Source: Symsagittifera roscoffensis (Eukaryota; Xenacoelomorpha; Acoela; Convolutidae). Taken from it: a DNA stretch of 64,000 nucleotides. How positions within the stretch are numbered: the first letter of the stretch is position 1; each line of letters opens with the position of its first letter. The stretch spans positions 65,943,277 through 66,007,276 of the forward strand of contig NC_087066.1 of assembly GCF_963678635.1 (NCBI RefSeq). The letters run 5' to 3'. The position numbers were made by a program, and so were the translations under genes. Below the pieces are notes generated by a model. The model made no database searches, was not told where the DNA came from, and saw only the letters and a program-made list of their open reading frames with translations. Shown in pieces: positions 10,799 to 23,005 of the stretch.

Positions 10799-13368
10799 CG
10801 TGAAGGCCTCATAGAGACGTATCCCAAGTTTTGGAACCCGAATCCCCTGACGGCGAACGAACAAGAGAACTTGAGAATCCCCGCGTGGAAAAAGAGCTTT
10901 GAGTTGGTAAAAAAGGAGCTAGAGGGGACACTGGAGAAGGAAGTCTTATCCGCGACCATTCTTGAGTTCCTAACAGTCAGGAGAAATGACCCTGGGGATG
11001 AACAGCCCCCTGGTAGTACCATCCTTATTCGCGAGAGCTACGGTGGAGAAACAGCAAGTGGAGTTCACCATTGGCTGGGATCCCTTGTTCATTGGATATA
11101 CGGCGGCGGTCTATTTCCACACCTGCGATATCAAGATTAACTCGTGGACGACTCAAGTCAGGAAAATGAGAGGCTCAATGCCTCAAAAATTCGAGGTGTG
11201 GGAAATCTTGAGAACGCTTGATCGGGCGAGCCTGGAGAGTGGATTACCGATATGGGATGATAGCAGGATGATCGTGGAAGAGGGACACATTGCGCTGAAG
11301 GACGAGATGAAGTTTGCCACGAGGAAGTATCGAGCACCTTACGGATTGGAACAGGTGAAAATGAGGCAAGAAGGGAAAGAGCTGGATGCGGCAGGCTCGT
11401 TATATGTAGCTCTGACGGAGTATAAAAAGCAAGACCCCGCGACACCCTCACCACTGTCGGTTGGCACTCCTGGAGACAAGAGAAGTGGCCCTGTAGAGGA
11501 TCGATTTAGGAAGATACTCGAGAGAAGACAAACTGAGTCGGGAGAAGAGAGCATGGAAGAAACTCTTAGTGAAATGGGGGAGGAAATGGAAGTGGGGAAT
11601 ACGCCTGAGCCGAAACCAGCAGAGGTGGATTTCACCGCCCAGGAGCTGCTGCGGAACTTGAGCGGAGACGATTGGGCGGACAGCGCCACGCCACCACTGA
11701 CCTCATCCCCCGTAAGAACCTGGAGCTACCCTTGACAGGTGAGACTTCCAACATGGGAATGATACTCTTGAGTGCTGAAGAAAGGCAAAAGAATACATTT
11801 GAGGGGAATAAAGACATGTTTCTGGGACCTCTAGATGAGAAGGCTTGGCAGGGTTTCTTGAGTGAATTTCATCAGGAGATGAAGAGCGAGACCACGCTGG
11901 ATGAATTTAAGGAAGAACTGTGGAACACGGTAGTCAAGTTTGGAGAACCAGTGTTGTTGGCCACCGAACTGGATGAGAAAGCAAGAAAGGAGTTGCTGAG
12001 CAAGATGGTCAAGTTGAGGGAGACGCGACGGAAGACCAAAGATGATGAATGTATAGACGGCTCTACTCTGAAGAAAAAGACTGATGATAAAATAATTAAA
12101 ATTGAAGGGGAGGATAAGATTAAGACTAGTAATATGATTAAGAGTACTTATATCTTTATGGCTCGAGCAGGCGGAGGCACGAGTTGGAAGGGTCGGACCG
12201 GGACGGAGAGATCGAATCTGTGATGGTAGTGACGACACCCTCAAGCAAAGGTATGAAGTCTCGAAAAAGGAAGCGGGAGATGGAGGAGTTGAGCAGCCCG
12301 TCGGTGGATGCTGTTTCGGAGAAGAACTTGAGGGAGACCGCCCCCATGATCTTGGCGAGGTGGAAGACTACAGTCTACAAGAGTAGCTCCGGACCAAGGA
12401 GGCTAACCGAAATAGCGAAAGAAATAGAGGCCTCGACAAGTCTGGTAACGGAGGAGGACTTCAAATCTCAGAGGGCAGGTTCGAAAAAGGGTTCGACGAG
12501 TGAACAAACCTGGGAAGTGGATGTGGGCAGAGAATGGACCTCGAGCGAACATCAGGCTGTTGGCAAACAAGTGTCCAATGACCCTCTTGAGAAGAATGCG
12601 ACGAATGCGGCTCGACCTTGGCGGGTGGCTCTGGAGACAATGAAGGAACTAGAGGAATGTCTGAAGAAGCTCGATCGTGGGGTGTCCCGCAAGCGTCGCA
12701 ATTGGGCTACCCAACAAAAAGCCGAGATTAACAAATTAGAATTGGGAAGTCAGCTGAAGCGAATCTGGCAGAACTTGTTGCGAGATTATTTTGAGGAGGC
12801 GATGGGAACACCTTCATCAGCATTGCCTCTAATGGCGAATCCCTTCGTCAGAACCGCGGGACAACTGATGTTCGCATGGAGCTTAGTGGAAATAGAGTTG
12901 GAGGTCTTGACTTCATGTGACAAATCGAAGTTGGGCAATAAAAATCAGGAGGTCTATCAGATGCTGGTACAAAACGTCTCGAGGGACAACTCTGGTCTGA
13001 GTCTGGCCAGAAAAAAAGATGCCACTTGTTTCTTGAGGTGGATAATGTCCGTAGTGAACAATAGCACCGTCCAAGCGTGTCATCAGAGGGCCATAGGGGG
13101 CAAAACAATGGAGAGAAGAGTCTCCACTGTCATACTGAACGTGTACCAGAGTACGGGAATCGAGAAGGAGGATGACTCGAGAAAATCCCTAGAGAATCAT
13201 AGAAAACTGGATGAGATACGGAGATTCCACAACAAGAAATTTGAAGAGGGCCATGACGTGCATCGCAACTTAGCCTTGGCTGAGGGTTACGCGAGACCCA
13301 ATAAAAAGGGAGAGTATCAATACGTGTCTGGAGTGATGGGATTAGCATATAATCCTTTCTTGAATTAA
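10799..13368 (+). pseudogene. Element A third ORF, middle part, frameshifted (copy 1)
   Basis: Frames 10986-11735, 11672-12223 and 12184-13368 follow one another in homology to the 888- and 758-residue ORFs of B. The middle (11500-12300) is an acidic, lysine/glutamate-rich linker. The frame at 12184-13368 is open for 394 codons and runs straight across the position where B has a TAG stop, showing that the two B ORFs were originally one. It ends with YVSGVMGLAYNPFLN and a TAA, where B reads on (YVSGIIGIAYNPFLSED). No enzyme motif is recognised. Confidence 0.7.
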
Positions 13369-13379
13369 GCCGCGAGCGC

Positions 13380-15368
13380 TTACAGGAATCATGAGGTGGC
13401 GGAGCTGTTGAAATTTTGGACGGAGAAGATAATCGCAATAGATCCAATGGAAAGGGAGAAACCGAGCCTGGGCCTGCTACTTGAGGCGACGCCAAAGGTG
13501 ATAAGCGTGCCGCGCTCGAGCAAAAGAGTAGAATTGAGAATAGGAAACGGAAATGGCATGATGACTACGAATTTGGGAACGGTCTGGAAATTGCTGAGAC
13601 CTTCCTGGTGTCCCCATCCCCATGCAAGCTTGATTGAAGAAGTCACGGAACGAGTAAGGCTAACACCGATGAGGATCTGGGAACGTTGGACGTGATACAC
13701 AAATTGATCCTACCACAGAGTAAAGAGTCGGGTGGAACAACGAGTAAGCTGGGATCGGTAAAGAAGTTGGAGCCTGGTAGCTGTCTTGACTTGACGTGCG
13801 GAGGCGGAGGGCACACCTGTGATGGACGATCTTGTGTCGGAAAACAATCTTTTCAGGGAGAGGACCTAGTCACTTGGTTTGGTGATATAACAGAAAGAGA
13901 GAAGAGCGAGGTGCAGATAATGGCTGAGTGTTATAAAAACACCACAGTGAATATAGCAACGGCGCTGGGGTTATTCTCTAGAATGTGTAATCTGCAATCA
14001 CTCGAGATGCTGGAGTCTGAACACCATTTGGTGACGGCGTTGAGCGTGGAGTCGTGGCCAGGGGCGTTGCAAACCACCCAAAAACATATCAGAGGATGGA
14101 AGATTGGTCTAGAGGCGGAGATGGGATTTCCAGTGAGCGAAGCCTATGGCCTGCCGGTAAATGCAAAGTCTTTGGTGGGATCAGTAATGGCCAACTTATG
14201 TGGGAGCCATTATCCATTGCACATGGCAATGGTGGAGGTATCCAGCCAAAGGATACTAGTGGATAAGGCCTTCTCGGTACCCAAGTGCGTACAGCTAGCT
14301 CGAATGTCGCATCATTCACACAGACTGTAGATGAAGATCCTGGGAACGGTGCCAAAGGCACAAAGAGACGACTTGAGTGAAATCTGGGGAGAAAAACTCT
14401 TGAGCTTGGGAGATGAAAATAGGAGCGATTTTGAGAGACAGAATGCCATCGGGAAGCCGATGGGTAATGTCCCAACGCCGGAGGAAGATGATGTGGTGCA
14501 CGAGAAGATGATGGAACTGGAGCCTCTGCTGGAAGCCTCGGGGCAACGCAATCTCCGAAGCATAGAAATTTCACATGGGGAGTGCCCATGCCACTGCTTG
14601 GCCCAGACAGTGTGGTACACGGAGCATACAAACCTTTGCTTAGTGTGGGATGTAGAAGAAATTTGGTCAATCGGGTTGCCCGATCATCAGCAGAAGGTGA
14701 CCATCTTGGTAGTAAGCACGATGTTGGCGTTACGATAGATCGAAGAAAATGTGACTAAGTACAGGGAGTCGAAGACACCTACGGCGGAATCGATACACGC
14801 TATAGACTACAACAGGAGACTCGAGTTGTTTGAGACTGTATGCAAGGTATTCGCCATACCAATGGAAGTCAGGCACGTGTGGAGCCGCATTAGGTTCTTT
14901 CCGTGGTTTCGAGCGACGTTGACATCTTGGTTGTACATAGCGACGAAGGATCACATGAAGAAACATTAGAAATAATATCGACGGTTCCTGGCGGAGATAG
15001 GCCCGGAAGCCTTCAAGAGACCTCTGCTGACCCATCGAAATGCGATCAGAACAGGTTGGAAGAGAGTTGGTAGTCTGTCTAGAGACAATACCAAAGCAAG
15101 GGAGTCGATACTGGAGGAAGATTTGTCGAAGAACATGAGCTTGAGCCTGCACAATTCATTTTGCTTGAACAGGGAATTGAAAACGAATTGTTTACCGAAT
15201 CAGGCAGCGAGGTTGCAAGAGCAGAGGGAATGGATGCGATCTTTTGAACAATTGAGAGCATGGGAAGAAATTGTGATCAGTTCTGATGATGAGGAGGCGC
15301 TACTAAGACAGATCACGGTGTCAAATTCATCAGGTCCTAGTACGTCGAAGGCTAGGAGTATGAAATGA
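13380..15368 (+). pseudogene. Element A third ORF, C-terminal part with Cys/His motif (copy 1)
   Basis: Frames 13396-13695, 13686-14330, 14331-14738, 14751-14969 and 15123-15368 match the last two thirds of the 758-residue B ORF plus its C-terminal tail. A C-x4-C-x4-H-x-C-x4-C cluster (codons 13782-13835) is conserved with B despite frameshifts elsewhere and may bind zinc. Also conserved are PCHCLAQ and the PWFRATLTSWLY box near the end. The tail has an acidic ISSDDEEALLRQITV segment that B lacks and that is repeated in the next 519-bp unit. Stops at 14328, 14736 and 14967 break the frame. Confidence 0.7.
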
Positions 15369-16195
15369 GCAAGGAGCTCAATGTGGGTTTCTCGAGTCTT
15401 GAGAGGGAAAGCAAGGGGCTCGAGGGTGAACTCGGATAAAATCCGAGGTCACGGAAAAGAAATTTTAACGAAACAAAATATTGTTATTAATATGCTATAG
15501 TTATAATATAAAACAAAATGTTGCATGAAAAATTCCTGACTGGATAGGACAAAAGAAATTTTAATCATAAGCTTCAAAAGAGGATATTTAAGGTGCAGGT
15601 ATATGAAAATTTTGATTGCTGTTCAGCCATAGTGTGACAATTTTTTATAGTGGTGATTTTTGGGATGTAGATAAACATTTTGATTGAACAGGGAAATGAA
15701 AACGAAAGGTTTACCGAATCAAGCAGCGAGGTTGCAAGAGCAGAGGGAGTGGATGCGATCTTACGAACAATTGAGAGCTTGGGAAGAATTGTGATCAGTT
15801 CTGATGACGAGGAGGCTCTACTAAGACAGATCACGGTGTCAAATTCATCAGGTCCTAGTATGTCGAAGGCTAGGAGTACGAAAAGAGCAGGCAGCTCAAT
15901 GTGGGTTTCTCGAGTCTTGAGAGGGAAAAGAAGGGGCTCGAGGGTGAACTCGGATAAAATACGAGGTCACGGGAAAGAAATTTCAACGAAACAAAATATT
16001 GTTATTAATATGTTATAGTTATTATATAAATCAAAATGTTGCATGAAAATTTCCTGACTAGATAGGACAAAAGAAATTTTAATCATAAGCTTCAAAAGCG
16101 GATTTTTAAGGTGCAGGTATATGAAAATTTTGATTGCTGTTCAGCGATAGTGTGACAATTTTATATAGTGGTGAATTTTGGAATGTAGATAAACT
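15157..16195 (+). repeat. Two tandem copies of a ~519-bp unit at the 3' end of element A
   Basis: The sequence from the last codons of the third ORF (TTGAACAGGGAA... at 15165) through AT-rich untranslated sequence is repeated 519 bp further on (15684). The copies differ by scattered substitutions, roughly 5-8%. Each copy encodes the SSDDEEALLRQITVSNSSGPS peptide region. The same pair reappears at about 22794-23832 in the large duplication. Confidence 0.9.
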
Positions 16196-16311
16196 GTAGA
16201 TAGTTGCTGCAAACTTCTGTAAATGACCACTGGCACTGTATCTTGAGCAACACTCGGTATTCTGGGGACTCACTGGCAGGCGGCAACACGCGATGAGGAA
16301 ATCGATCTCGA

Positions 16312-16323
16312 GTCCGGGGAGTA
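16312..16323 (+). promoter_or_regulatory. Element A 3' polypurine-like tract
   Basis: GTCCGGGGAGTA directly precedes the A LTR start at 16324, exactly as GTCCGGGGAGTA precedes the B LTR at 46111. Expected role: primer for plus-strand DNA synthesis. The duplicate lies at 23949-23960. Confidence 0.7.
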
Positions 16324-16723
16324 CGTGCCAGTCGGTCATATTTGGAAGTTTGACCTTGAGGAACACGAAATACGCAATTTTGGGAGGAAATTAAATAAAT
16401 CTCAGAAAAATAAGATCAGAACATCCGATTTACAATCGCGGGAAAGTACCTAAAAAAGCAGCGGGAAATTGCTATTCGCAGTTTCCAGATAAAAAATAAA
16501 ACGCGAGTAGAGCCGTCTTATCCTGAAATAGGAGAAGAAACGATTACGAAAGAAGAACAATTATTCGAGCTGAACTAGAGTGAACCCTCAGTGGAAAGGT
16601 GGACAGCTGGGGTGTCCCAATGGTTCAGACCAAAACTTCATTACTAGAGTCAAAACTTGTTTTCCTTCTTGAAACTAATTAGTATTAAACTCCTCAAGTT
16701 ATCATACTTAATTCTCGAGTTGC
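16324..16723 (+). repeat. Element A 3' LTR, first 400 bp (copy 1)
   Basis: Starts CGTGCCAGTCG, matching TGTGACATTCG at the B LTR start, with the usual first T changed to C. The LTR is cut after 400 bp by the B LTR. Its end is found at 47029-47474, finishing CGACTGTTACA, which is roughly the inverse complement of its start. Confidence 0.75.
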
Positions 16724-17641
16724 TGTGACATTCGAGCAGAATGGCCAAAATGAAATCTCTGCAGAATTCGAATTTTTAGCAGCGAGCCTTCCGGATTGAT
16801 GATTATTAAGAATTAAGAACGTTATTGGAACGATTGGCCAAACGGTGAGGGCTAGAATATTCTGGTATTTTAAAATTTTAAAAATTCGAAGTGATGACGT
16901 AACATTTCTGAGAAACGTCAGAAACGGCCATTTTGGCAAAGAGGTAAAAGAAAAACACAACAACATTAGTTGCGCGGACGAGAAGTACGAAAATTGTGAG
17001 AAAAAACAATAGCCGATTAGAGAAACAGCAGTGAACACTCCGAGTTGCAACTATTGTGTCGCTACAATAGTTGCAGGGCCGTTGCAGACAACGGTGAAGG
17101 GTGGAGGACAGCCTTCCGGATTAAGAGGAAGTCAAGATTAGCGAGCTTGATTCAGTGGATTCAAGAATCCGGAAGGGTTTCGGGACTGAAACTTTTAGCC
17201 TGTTATATAGACTTTTAGCTTCTTGTCATGTCCTGATTTGAATTTAATTAACATCTGGATTTATTTTGATAAGGATGAGAAGCTAGGAGTTGGGGGAAAG
17301 GGTTGATCCATCTTCGATGGAGATGATGATTTTTATCTACTGAACAAAAACAATAGTAATATAATCAATAGTAGTAGCCCTGTTTTTAGGAGTGACCTCG
17401 TGGTCTGGGGATACTGAGCCATGAGCTCACTATTTCTGCATGTAATCTAGTTAATTTGAGTGTTTTGACCAAAGCCGGAAGCAGTAACGTTTTTGTCGAC
17501 CCGATGTTGGAAAAGACCACCGAAAGTACTGGCTTGGTAGAGACGGTGAAAAGCATGCAAAGCTCTGTTTAGACGTTAGCCAGTCGTCATAAGACTTAGT
17601 TTTGTTTTCCGTCGATATGTATCTTCCGGGCGAATGTTACA
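16724..17641 (+). repeat. B-type LTR, 918 bp (duplicated copy of the B 5' LTR)
   Basis: Begins TGTGACATTCG and ends CGAATGTTACA, so its ends form an imperfect inverted repeat with TG...CA. It is essentially identical to 24361-25278 as part of the 7.6-kb duplication and about 1% different from the LTR at 46111-47028. It contains the stem-loops described for the 24361 copy. Confidence 0.9.
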
Positions 17642-18230
17642 TAGATGTTTTTATGGCGCTCCTGGGTGTTATTCTTTTTAACATCATGACCGGCAGAACC
17701 GTTAACGAGCACTCCGCGCCGAGCGGATGCTCACATTAACGCCCTTAATAGGCCTAAACCGCCGGGGTGGAATGGTAGTTCGGAACGCGGAAGCCTTCCG
17801 GATTACCGTGAATAGCTTTTTAACTTAGTTAAGACCGAAAATTCACGAACCAGGAAGGGTGGGGGGATTCGCGGTCCCGTCATCTCCTGAATGGTTTGTG
17901 ACCAAAAACACTTAAAGATATATATAAAACCAAACAAAAAGTAGTATAGTACCCAAGAAAAGCAAAAAACATTAAAAAAATTTACGAAAAAACCAAAAAC
18001 AGTAAAAAAAAAAGTAAAAAATCAGTAGAAATCATCCCCCCAGACAAGATGTGATCCGACCCCCCCCCCCGTTTGTTGTTGATAGATATATTGTTGTTAC
18101 AGGCATTTATATCAGTCAGCATCGTTACGATCAGTTTTGTAGCCCGTTTGTGAGGCTTGTACTGTAGGGTTATTTGAGCATTTAAGCACGTTAATGATAA
18201 ATTGCGCTAAATCCGGAAGGTGGCTCTAAT
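17642..18230 (+). other. Truncated B leader fragment and duplication junction
   Basis: The first 579 bp of the B leader: GC-richer head, an inverted GCCTTCCGG / CAGGAAGGG pair, an A-rich stretch and poly-C runs, cut at 18220. The ten bases 18221-18230 are filler at the duplication join. No ORF. A TGGCGCTCCTGGGTG at 17655-17669, 13 bases after the LTR, is the only TGG-initiated primer-binding-site candidate I see, and it is further from the LTR than usual. Confidence 0.6.
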
Positions 18231-21200
18231 TCCGGACCCTCTAGTGGCTGCATACCGCCATTCAGTAGTGCACGTGAGTTTAATAAGCGTGTTGGATGGG
18301 ACTGCGCTGAACTGGTGTCAACAAGAGGTGCTCAGCGCGCGGATGAGCGACACAGTGCTCTTTGGGAAGGTGAAAGATCCCGAGTTGGTAATATTCAATT
18401 TCCGGGGGCAACTGCAGTGCAGGATGGGGTGAAAACGTGAAGGCCTCATAGAGACGTATCCCAAGTTTTGGAACCCGAATCCCCTGACGGCGAACGAACA
18501 AGAGAACTTGAGAATCCCCGCGTGGAAAAAGAGCTTTGAGTTGGTAAAAAAGGAGCTAGAGGGGACACTGGAGAAGGAAGTCTTATCCGCGACCATTCTT
18601 GAGTTCCTAACAGTCAGGAGAAATGACCCTGGGGATGAACAGCCCCCTGGTAGTACCATCCTTATTCGCGAGAGCTACGGTGGAGAAACAGCAAGTGGAG
18701 TTCACCATTGGCTGGGATCCCTTGTTCATTGGATATACGGCGGCGGTCTATTTCCACACCTGCGATATCAAGATTAACTCGTGGACGACTCAAGTCAGGA
18801 AAATGAGAGGCTCAATGCCTCAAAAATTCGAGGTGTGGGAAATCTTGAGAACGCTTGATCGGGCGAGCCTGGAGAGTGGATTACCGATATGGGATGATAG
18901 CAGGATGATCGTGGAAGAGGGACACATTGCGCTGAAGGACGAGATGAAGTTTGCCACGAGGAAGTATCGAGCACCTTACGGATTGGAACAGGTGAAAATG
19001 AGGCAAGAAGGGAAAGAGCTGGATGCGGCAGGCTCGTTATATGTAGCTCTGACGGAGTATAAAAAGCAAGACCCCGCGACACCCTCATCACTGTCGGTTG
19101 GCACTCCTGGAGACAAGAGAAGTGGCCCTGTAGAGGATCGATTTAGGAAGATACTCGAGAGAAGACAAACTGAGTCGGGAGAAGAGAGCATGGAAGAAAC
19201 TCTTAGTGAAATGGGGGAGGAAATGGAAGTGGGGAATACGCCTGAGCCGAAACCAGCAGAGGTGGATTTCACCGCCCAGGAGCTGCTGCGGAACTTGAGC
19301 GGAGACGATTGGGCGGACAGCGCCACGCCACCACTGACCTCATCCCCCGTAAGAACCTGGAGCTACCCTTGACAGGTGAGACTTCCAACATGGGAATGAT
19401 ACTCTTGAGTGCTGAAGAAAGGCAAAAGAATACATTTGAGGGGAATAAAGACATGTTTCTGGGACCTCTAGATGAGAAGGCTTGGCAGGGTTTCTTGAGT
19501 GAATTTCATCAGGAGATGAAGAGCGAGACCACGCTGGATGAATTTAAGGAAGAACTGTGGAACACGGTAGTCAAGTTTGGAGAACCAGTGTTGTTGGCCA
19601 CCGAACTGGATGAGAAAGCAAGAAAGGAGTTGCTGAGCAAGATGGTCAAGTTGAGGGAGACGCGACGGAAGACCAAAGATGATGAATGTATAGACGGCTC
19701 TACTCTGAAGAAAAAGACTGATGATAAAATAATTAAAATTGAAGGGGAGGATAAGATTAAGACTAGTAATATGATTAAGAGTACTTATATCTTTATGGCT
19801 CGAGCAGGCGGAGGCACGAGTTGGAAGGGTCGGACCGGGACGGAGAGATCGAATCTGTGATGGTAGTGACGACACCCTCAAGCAAAGGTATGAAGTCTCG
19901 AAAAAGGAAGCGGGAGATGGAGGAGTTGAGCAGCCCGTCGGTGGATGCTGTTTCGGAGAAGAACTTGAGGGAGACCGCCCCCATGATCTTGGCGAGGTGG
20001 AAGACTACAGTCTACAAGAGTAGCTCCGGACCAAGGAGGCTAACCGAAATAGCGAAAGAAATAGAGGCCTCGACAAGTCTGGTAACGGAGGAGGACTTCA
20101 AATCTCAGAGGGCAGGTTCGAAAAAGGGTTCGACGAGTGGACAAACCTGGGAAGTGGATGTGGGCAGAGAATGGACCTCGAGCGAACATCAGGTTGTTGG
20201 CAAACAAGTGTCCAATGACCCTCTTGAGAAGAATGCGACGAATGCGGCTCGACCTTGGCGGGTGGCTCTGGAGACAATGAAGGAACTAGAGGAATGTCTG
20301 AAGAAGCTCGATCGTGGGGTGTCCCGCAAGCGTCGCAATTGGGCTACCCAACAAAAAGCCGAGATTAACAAATTAGAATTGGGAAGTCAGCTGAAGCGAA
20401 TCTGGCAGAACTTGTTGCGAGATTATTTTGAGGAGGCGATTGGAACACCTTCATCAGCATTGCCTCTAATGGCGAATCCCTTCGTCAGAACCGCGGGACA
20501 ACTGATGTTCGCATGGAGCTTAGTGGAAATAGAGTTGGAGGTCTTGACTTCATGTGACAAATCGAAGTTGGGCAATAAAAATCAGGAGGTCTATCAGATG
20601 CTGGTACAAAACGTCTCGAGGGACAACTCTGGTCTGATTCTGGCCAGAAAAAAAGATGCCACTTGTTTCTTGAGGTGGATAATGTCCGTAGTGAACAATA
20701 GCACCGTCCAAGCGTGTCATCAGAGGGCCATAGGGGGCAAAACAATGGAGAGAAGAGTCTCCACTGTCATACTGAACGTGTACCAGAGTACGGGAATCGA
20801 GAAGGAGGATGACTCGAGAAAATCCCTAGAGAATCATAGAAAACTGGATGAGATACGGAGATTCCACAACAAGAAATTTGAAGAGGGCCATGACGTGCAT
20901 CGCAACTTAGCCTTGGCTGAGGGTTACGCGAGACCCAATAAAAAGGGAGAGTATCAATACGTGTCTGGAGTGATGGGATTAGCATATAATCCTTTCTTGA
21001 ATTAAGCCGCGAGCGCTTACAGGAATCATGAGGTGGCGGAGCTGTTGAAATTTTGGACGGAGAAGATAATCGCAATAGATCCAATGGAAAGGGAGAAACC
21101 GAGCCTGGGCCTGCTACTTGAGGCGACGCCAAAGGTGATAAGCGTGCCGCGCTCGAGCAAAAGAGTAGAATTGAGAATAGGAAACGGAAATGGCATGATG

Positions 21201-23005
21201 ACTACGAATTTGGGAACGGTCTGGAAATTGCTGAGACCTTCCTGGTGTCCCCATCCCCATGCAAGCTTGATTGAAGAAGTCACGGAACGAGTAAGGCTAA
21301 CACCGATGAGGATCTGGGAACGTTGGACGTGATACACAAATTGATCCTACCACAGAGTAAAGAGTCGGGTGGAACAACGAGTAAGCTGGGATCGGTAAAG
21401 AAGTTGGAGCCTGGTAGCTGTCTTGACTTGACGTGCGGAGGCGGAGGGCACACCTGTGATGGACGATCTTGTGTCGGAAAACAATCTTTTCAGGGAGAGG
21501 ACCTAGTCACTTGGTTTGGTGATATAACAGAAAGAGAGAAGAGCGAGGTGCAGATAATGGCTGAGTGTTATAAAAACACCACAGTGAATATAGCAACGGC
21601 GCTGGGGTTATTCTCTAGAATGTGTAATCTGCAATCACTCGAGATGCTGGAGTCTGAACACCATTTGGTGACGGCGTTGAGCGTGGAGTCGTGGCCAGGG
21701 GCGTTGCAAACCACCCAAAAACATATCAGAGGATGGAAGATTGGTCTAGAGGCGGAGATGGGATTTCCAGTGAGCGAAGCCTATGGCCTGCCGGTAAATG
21801 CAAAGTCTTTGGTGGGATCAGTAATGGCCAACTTATGTGGGAGCCATTATCCATTGCACATGGCAATGGTGGAGGTATCCAGCCAAAGGATACTAGTGGA
21901 TAAGGCCTTCTCGGTACCCAAGTGCGTACAGCTAGCTCGAATGTCGCATCATTCACACAGACTGTAGAGGAAGATCCTGGGAACGGTGCCAAAGGCACAA
22001 AGAGACGACTTGAGTGAAATCTGGGGAGAAAAACTCTTGAGCTTGGGAGATGAAAATAGGAGCGATTTTGAGAGACAGAATGCCATCGGGAAGCCGATGG
22101 GTAATGTCCCAACGCCGGAGGAAGATGATGTGGTGCACGAGAAGATGATGGAACTGGAGCCTCTGCTGGAAGCCTCGGGGCAACGCAATCTCCGAAGCAT
22201 AGAAATTTCACATGGGGAGTGCCCATGCCACTGCTTGGCCCAGACAGTGTGGTACACGGAGCATACAAACCTTTGCTTAGTGTGGGATGTAGAAGAAATT
22301 TGGTCAATCGGGTTGCCCGATCATCAGCAGAAGGTGACCATCTTGGTAGTAAGCACGATGTTGGCGTTACGATAGATCGAAGAAAATGTGACTAAGTACA
22401 GGGAGTCGAAGACACCTACGGCGGAATCGATACACGCTATAGACTACAACAGGAGACTCGAGTTGTTTGAGACTGTATGCAAGGTATTCGCCATACCAAT
22501 GGAAGTCAGGCACGTGTGGAGCCGCATTAGGTTCTTTCCGTGGTTTCGAGCGACGTTGACATCTTGGTTGTACATAGCGACGAAGGATCACATGAAGAAA
22601 CATTAGAAAGAATATCGACGGTTCCTGGCGGAGATAGGCCCGGAAGCCTTCAAGAGACCTCTGCTGACCCATCGAAATGCGATCAGAACAGGTTGGAAGA
22701 GAGTTGGTAGTCTGTCTAGAGACAATACCAAAGCAAGGGAGTCGATACTGGAGGAAGATTTGGCGAAGAACATGAGCTTGAGCCTGCACAATTCATTTTG
22801 CTTGAACAGGGAATTGAAAACGAATTGTTTACCGAATCAGGCAGCGAGGTTGCAAGAGCAGAGGGAATGGATGCGATCTTTTGAACAATTGAGAGCATGG
22901 GAAGAAATTGTGATCAGTTCTGATGATGAGGAGGCGCTACTAAGACAGATCACGGTGTCAAATTCATCAGGTCCTAGTACGTCGAAGGCTAGGAGTATGA
23001 AATGA
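18231..23005 (+). pseudogene. Element A third ORF remnants, second copy
   Basis: Repeats the broken frames of 10594-15368: 18623-19372, 19309-19860, 19821-21005 (394 codons), 21033-21332, 21323-21967, 21986-22375, 22388-22606 and 22760-23005. Differences from copy 1 are few, for example Glu to Gly, Ala to Val, Met to Ile and Ser to Ile changes in the 394-codon frame, and loss of the ATG at 21968 (AGG here, ATG at 14331). The Cys/His cluster is at about 21419-21472. All frameshifts are shared, so they predate the duplication. Confidence 0.75.

Larger units (their letters stand above)
1..16723 (+). mobile_element. Element A: degenerate giant Ty3/Gypsy-type retroelement (left end off-window)
   Basis: The segment reads in order as gag C-terminus, retropepsin, reverse transcriptase, RNase H, integrase, macrodomain, coiled-coil/SGNH ORF, long unknown ORF, 3' untranslated region, a polypurine-like tract at 16312-16323 and the first 400 bp of an LTR (16324-16723). 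The order RT, RNase H, integrase identifies the Ty3/Gypsy class. Nearly every ORF is cut by frameshifts, stops or deletions, so this is an old copy. Its protein domains match element B further right, with clearly diverged nucleotides (I judge roughly 25%). The LTR is interrupted by a B-type LTR at 16724. In the second duplicated copy the A LTR stops at 24360 and resumes at 47029-47474, on the far side of element B. The 5' LTR and most of gag lie left of the window. Confidence 0.88.
10594..18220 (+). repeat. 7.63-kb tandem duplication, copy 1
   Basis: This segment, from within the A third ORF through the A 3' end, the B-type LTR and 579 bp of B leader, is repeated at 18231-25858 with offset 7637-7638. 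I saw roughly a dozen single-base differences plus length changes in A and C runs, about 0.2%. The two copies are joined by ten extra bases (TGGCTCTAAT). Both edges contain TCCGGA (10594-10599 and 18212-18217), suggesting a microhomology-mediated event. A collapsed or mis-joined haplotype assembly could also create this picture. Confidence 0.95.

Noticed and set aside
14089-14670. Minus-strand ORF of 193 codons (and its copy at 21726-22307)
   Set aside because: Lies opposite the conserved third ORF, shows no motif and exists only because the plus strand is GC-biased there.
16724-17641. Independent solo LTR insertion in element A
   Set aside because: The following 579 bp are B leader and the segment is part of the 7.6-kb duplication, so it is a copy of the B 5' LTR and not a separate insertion.
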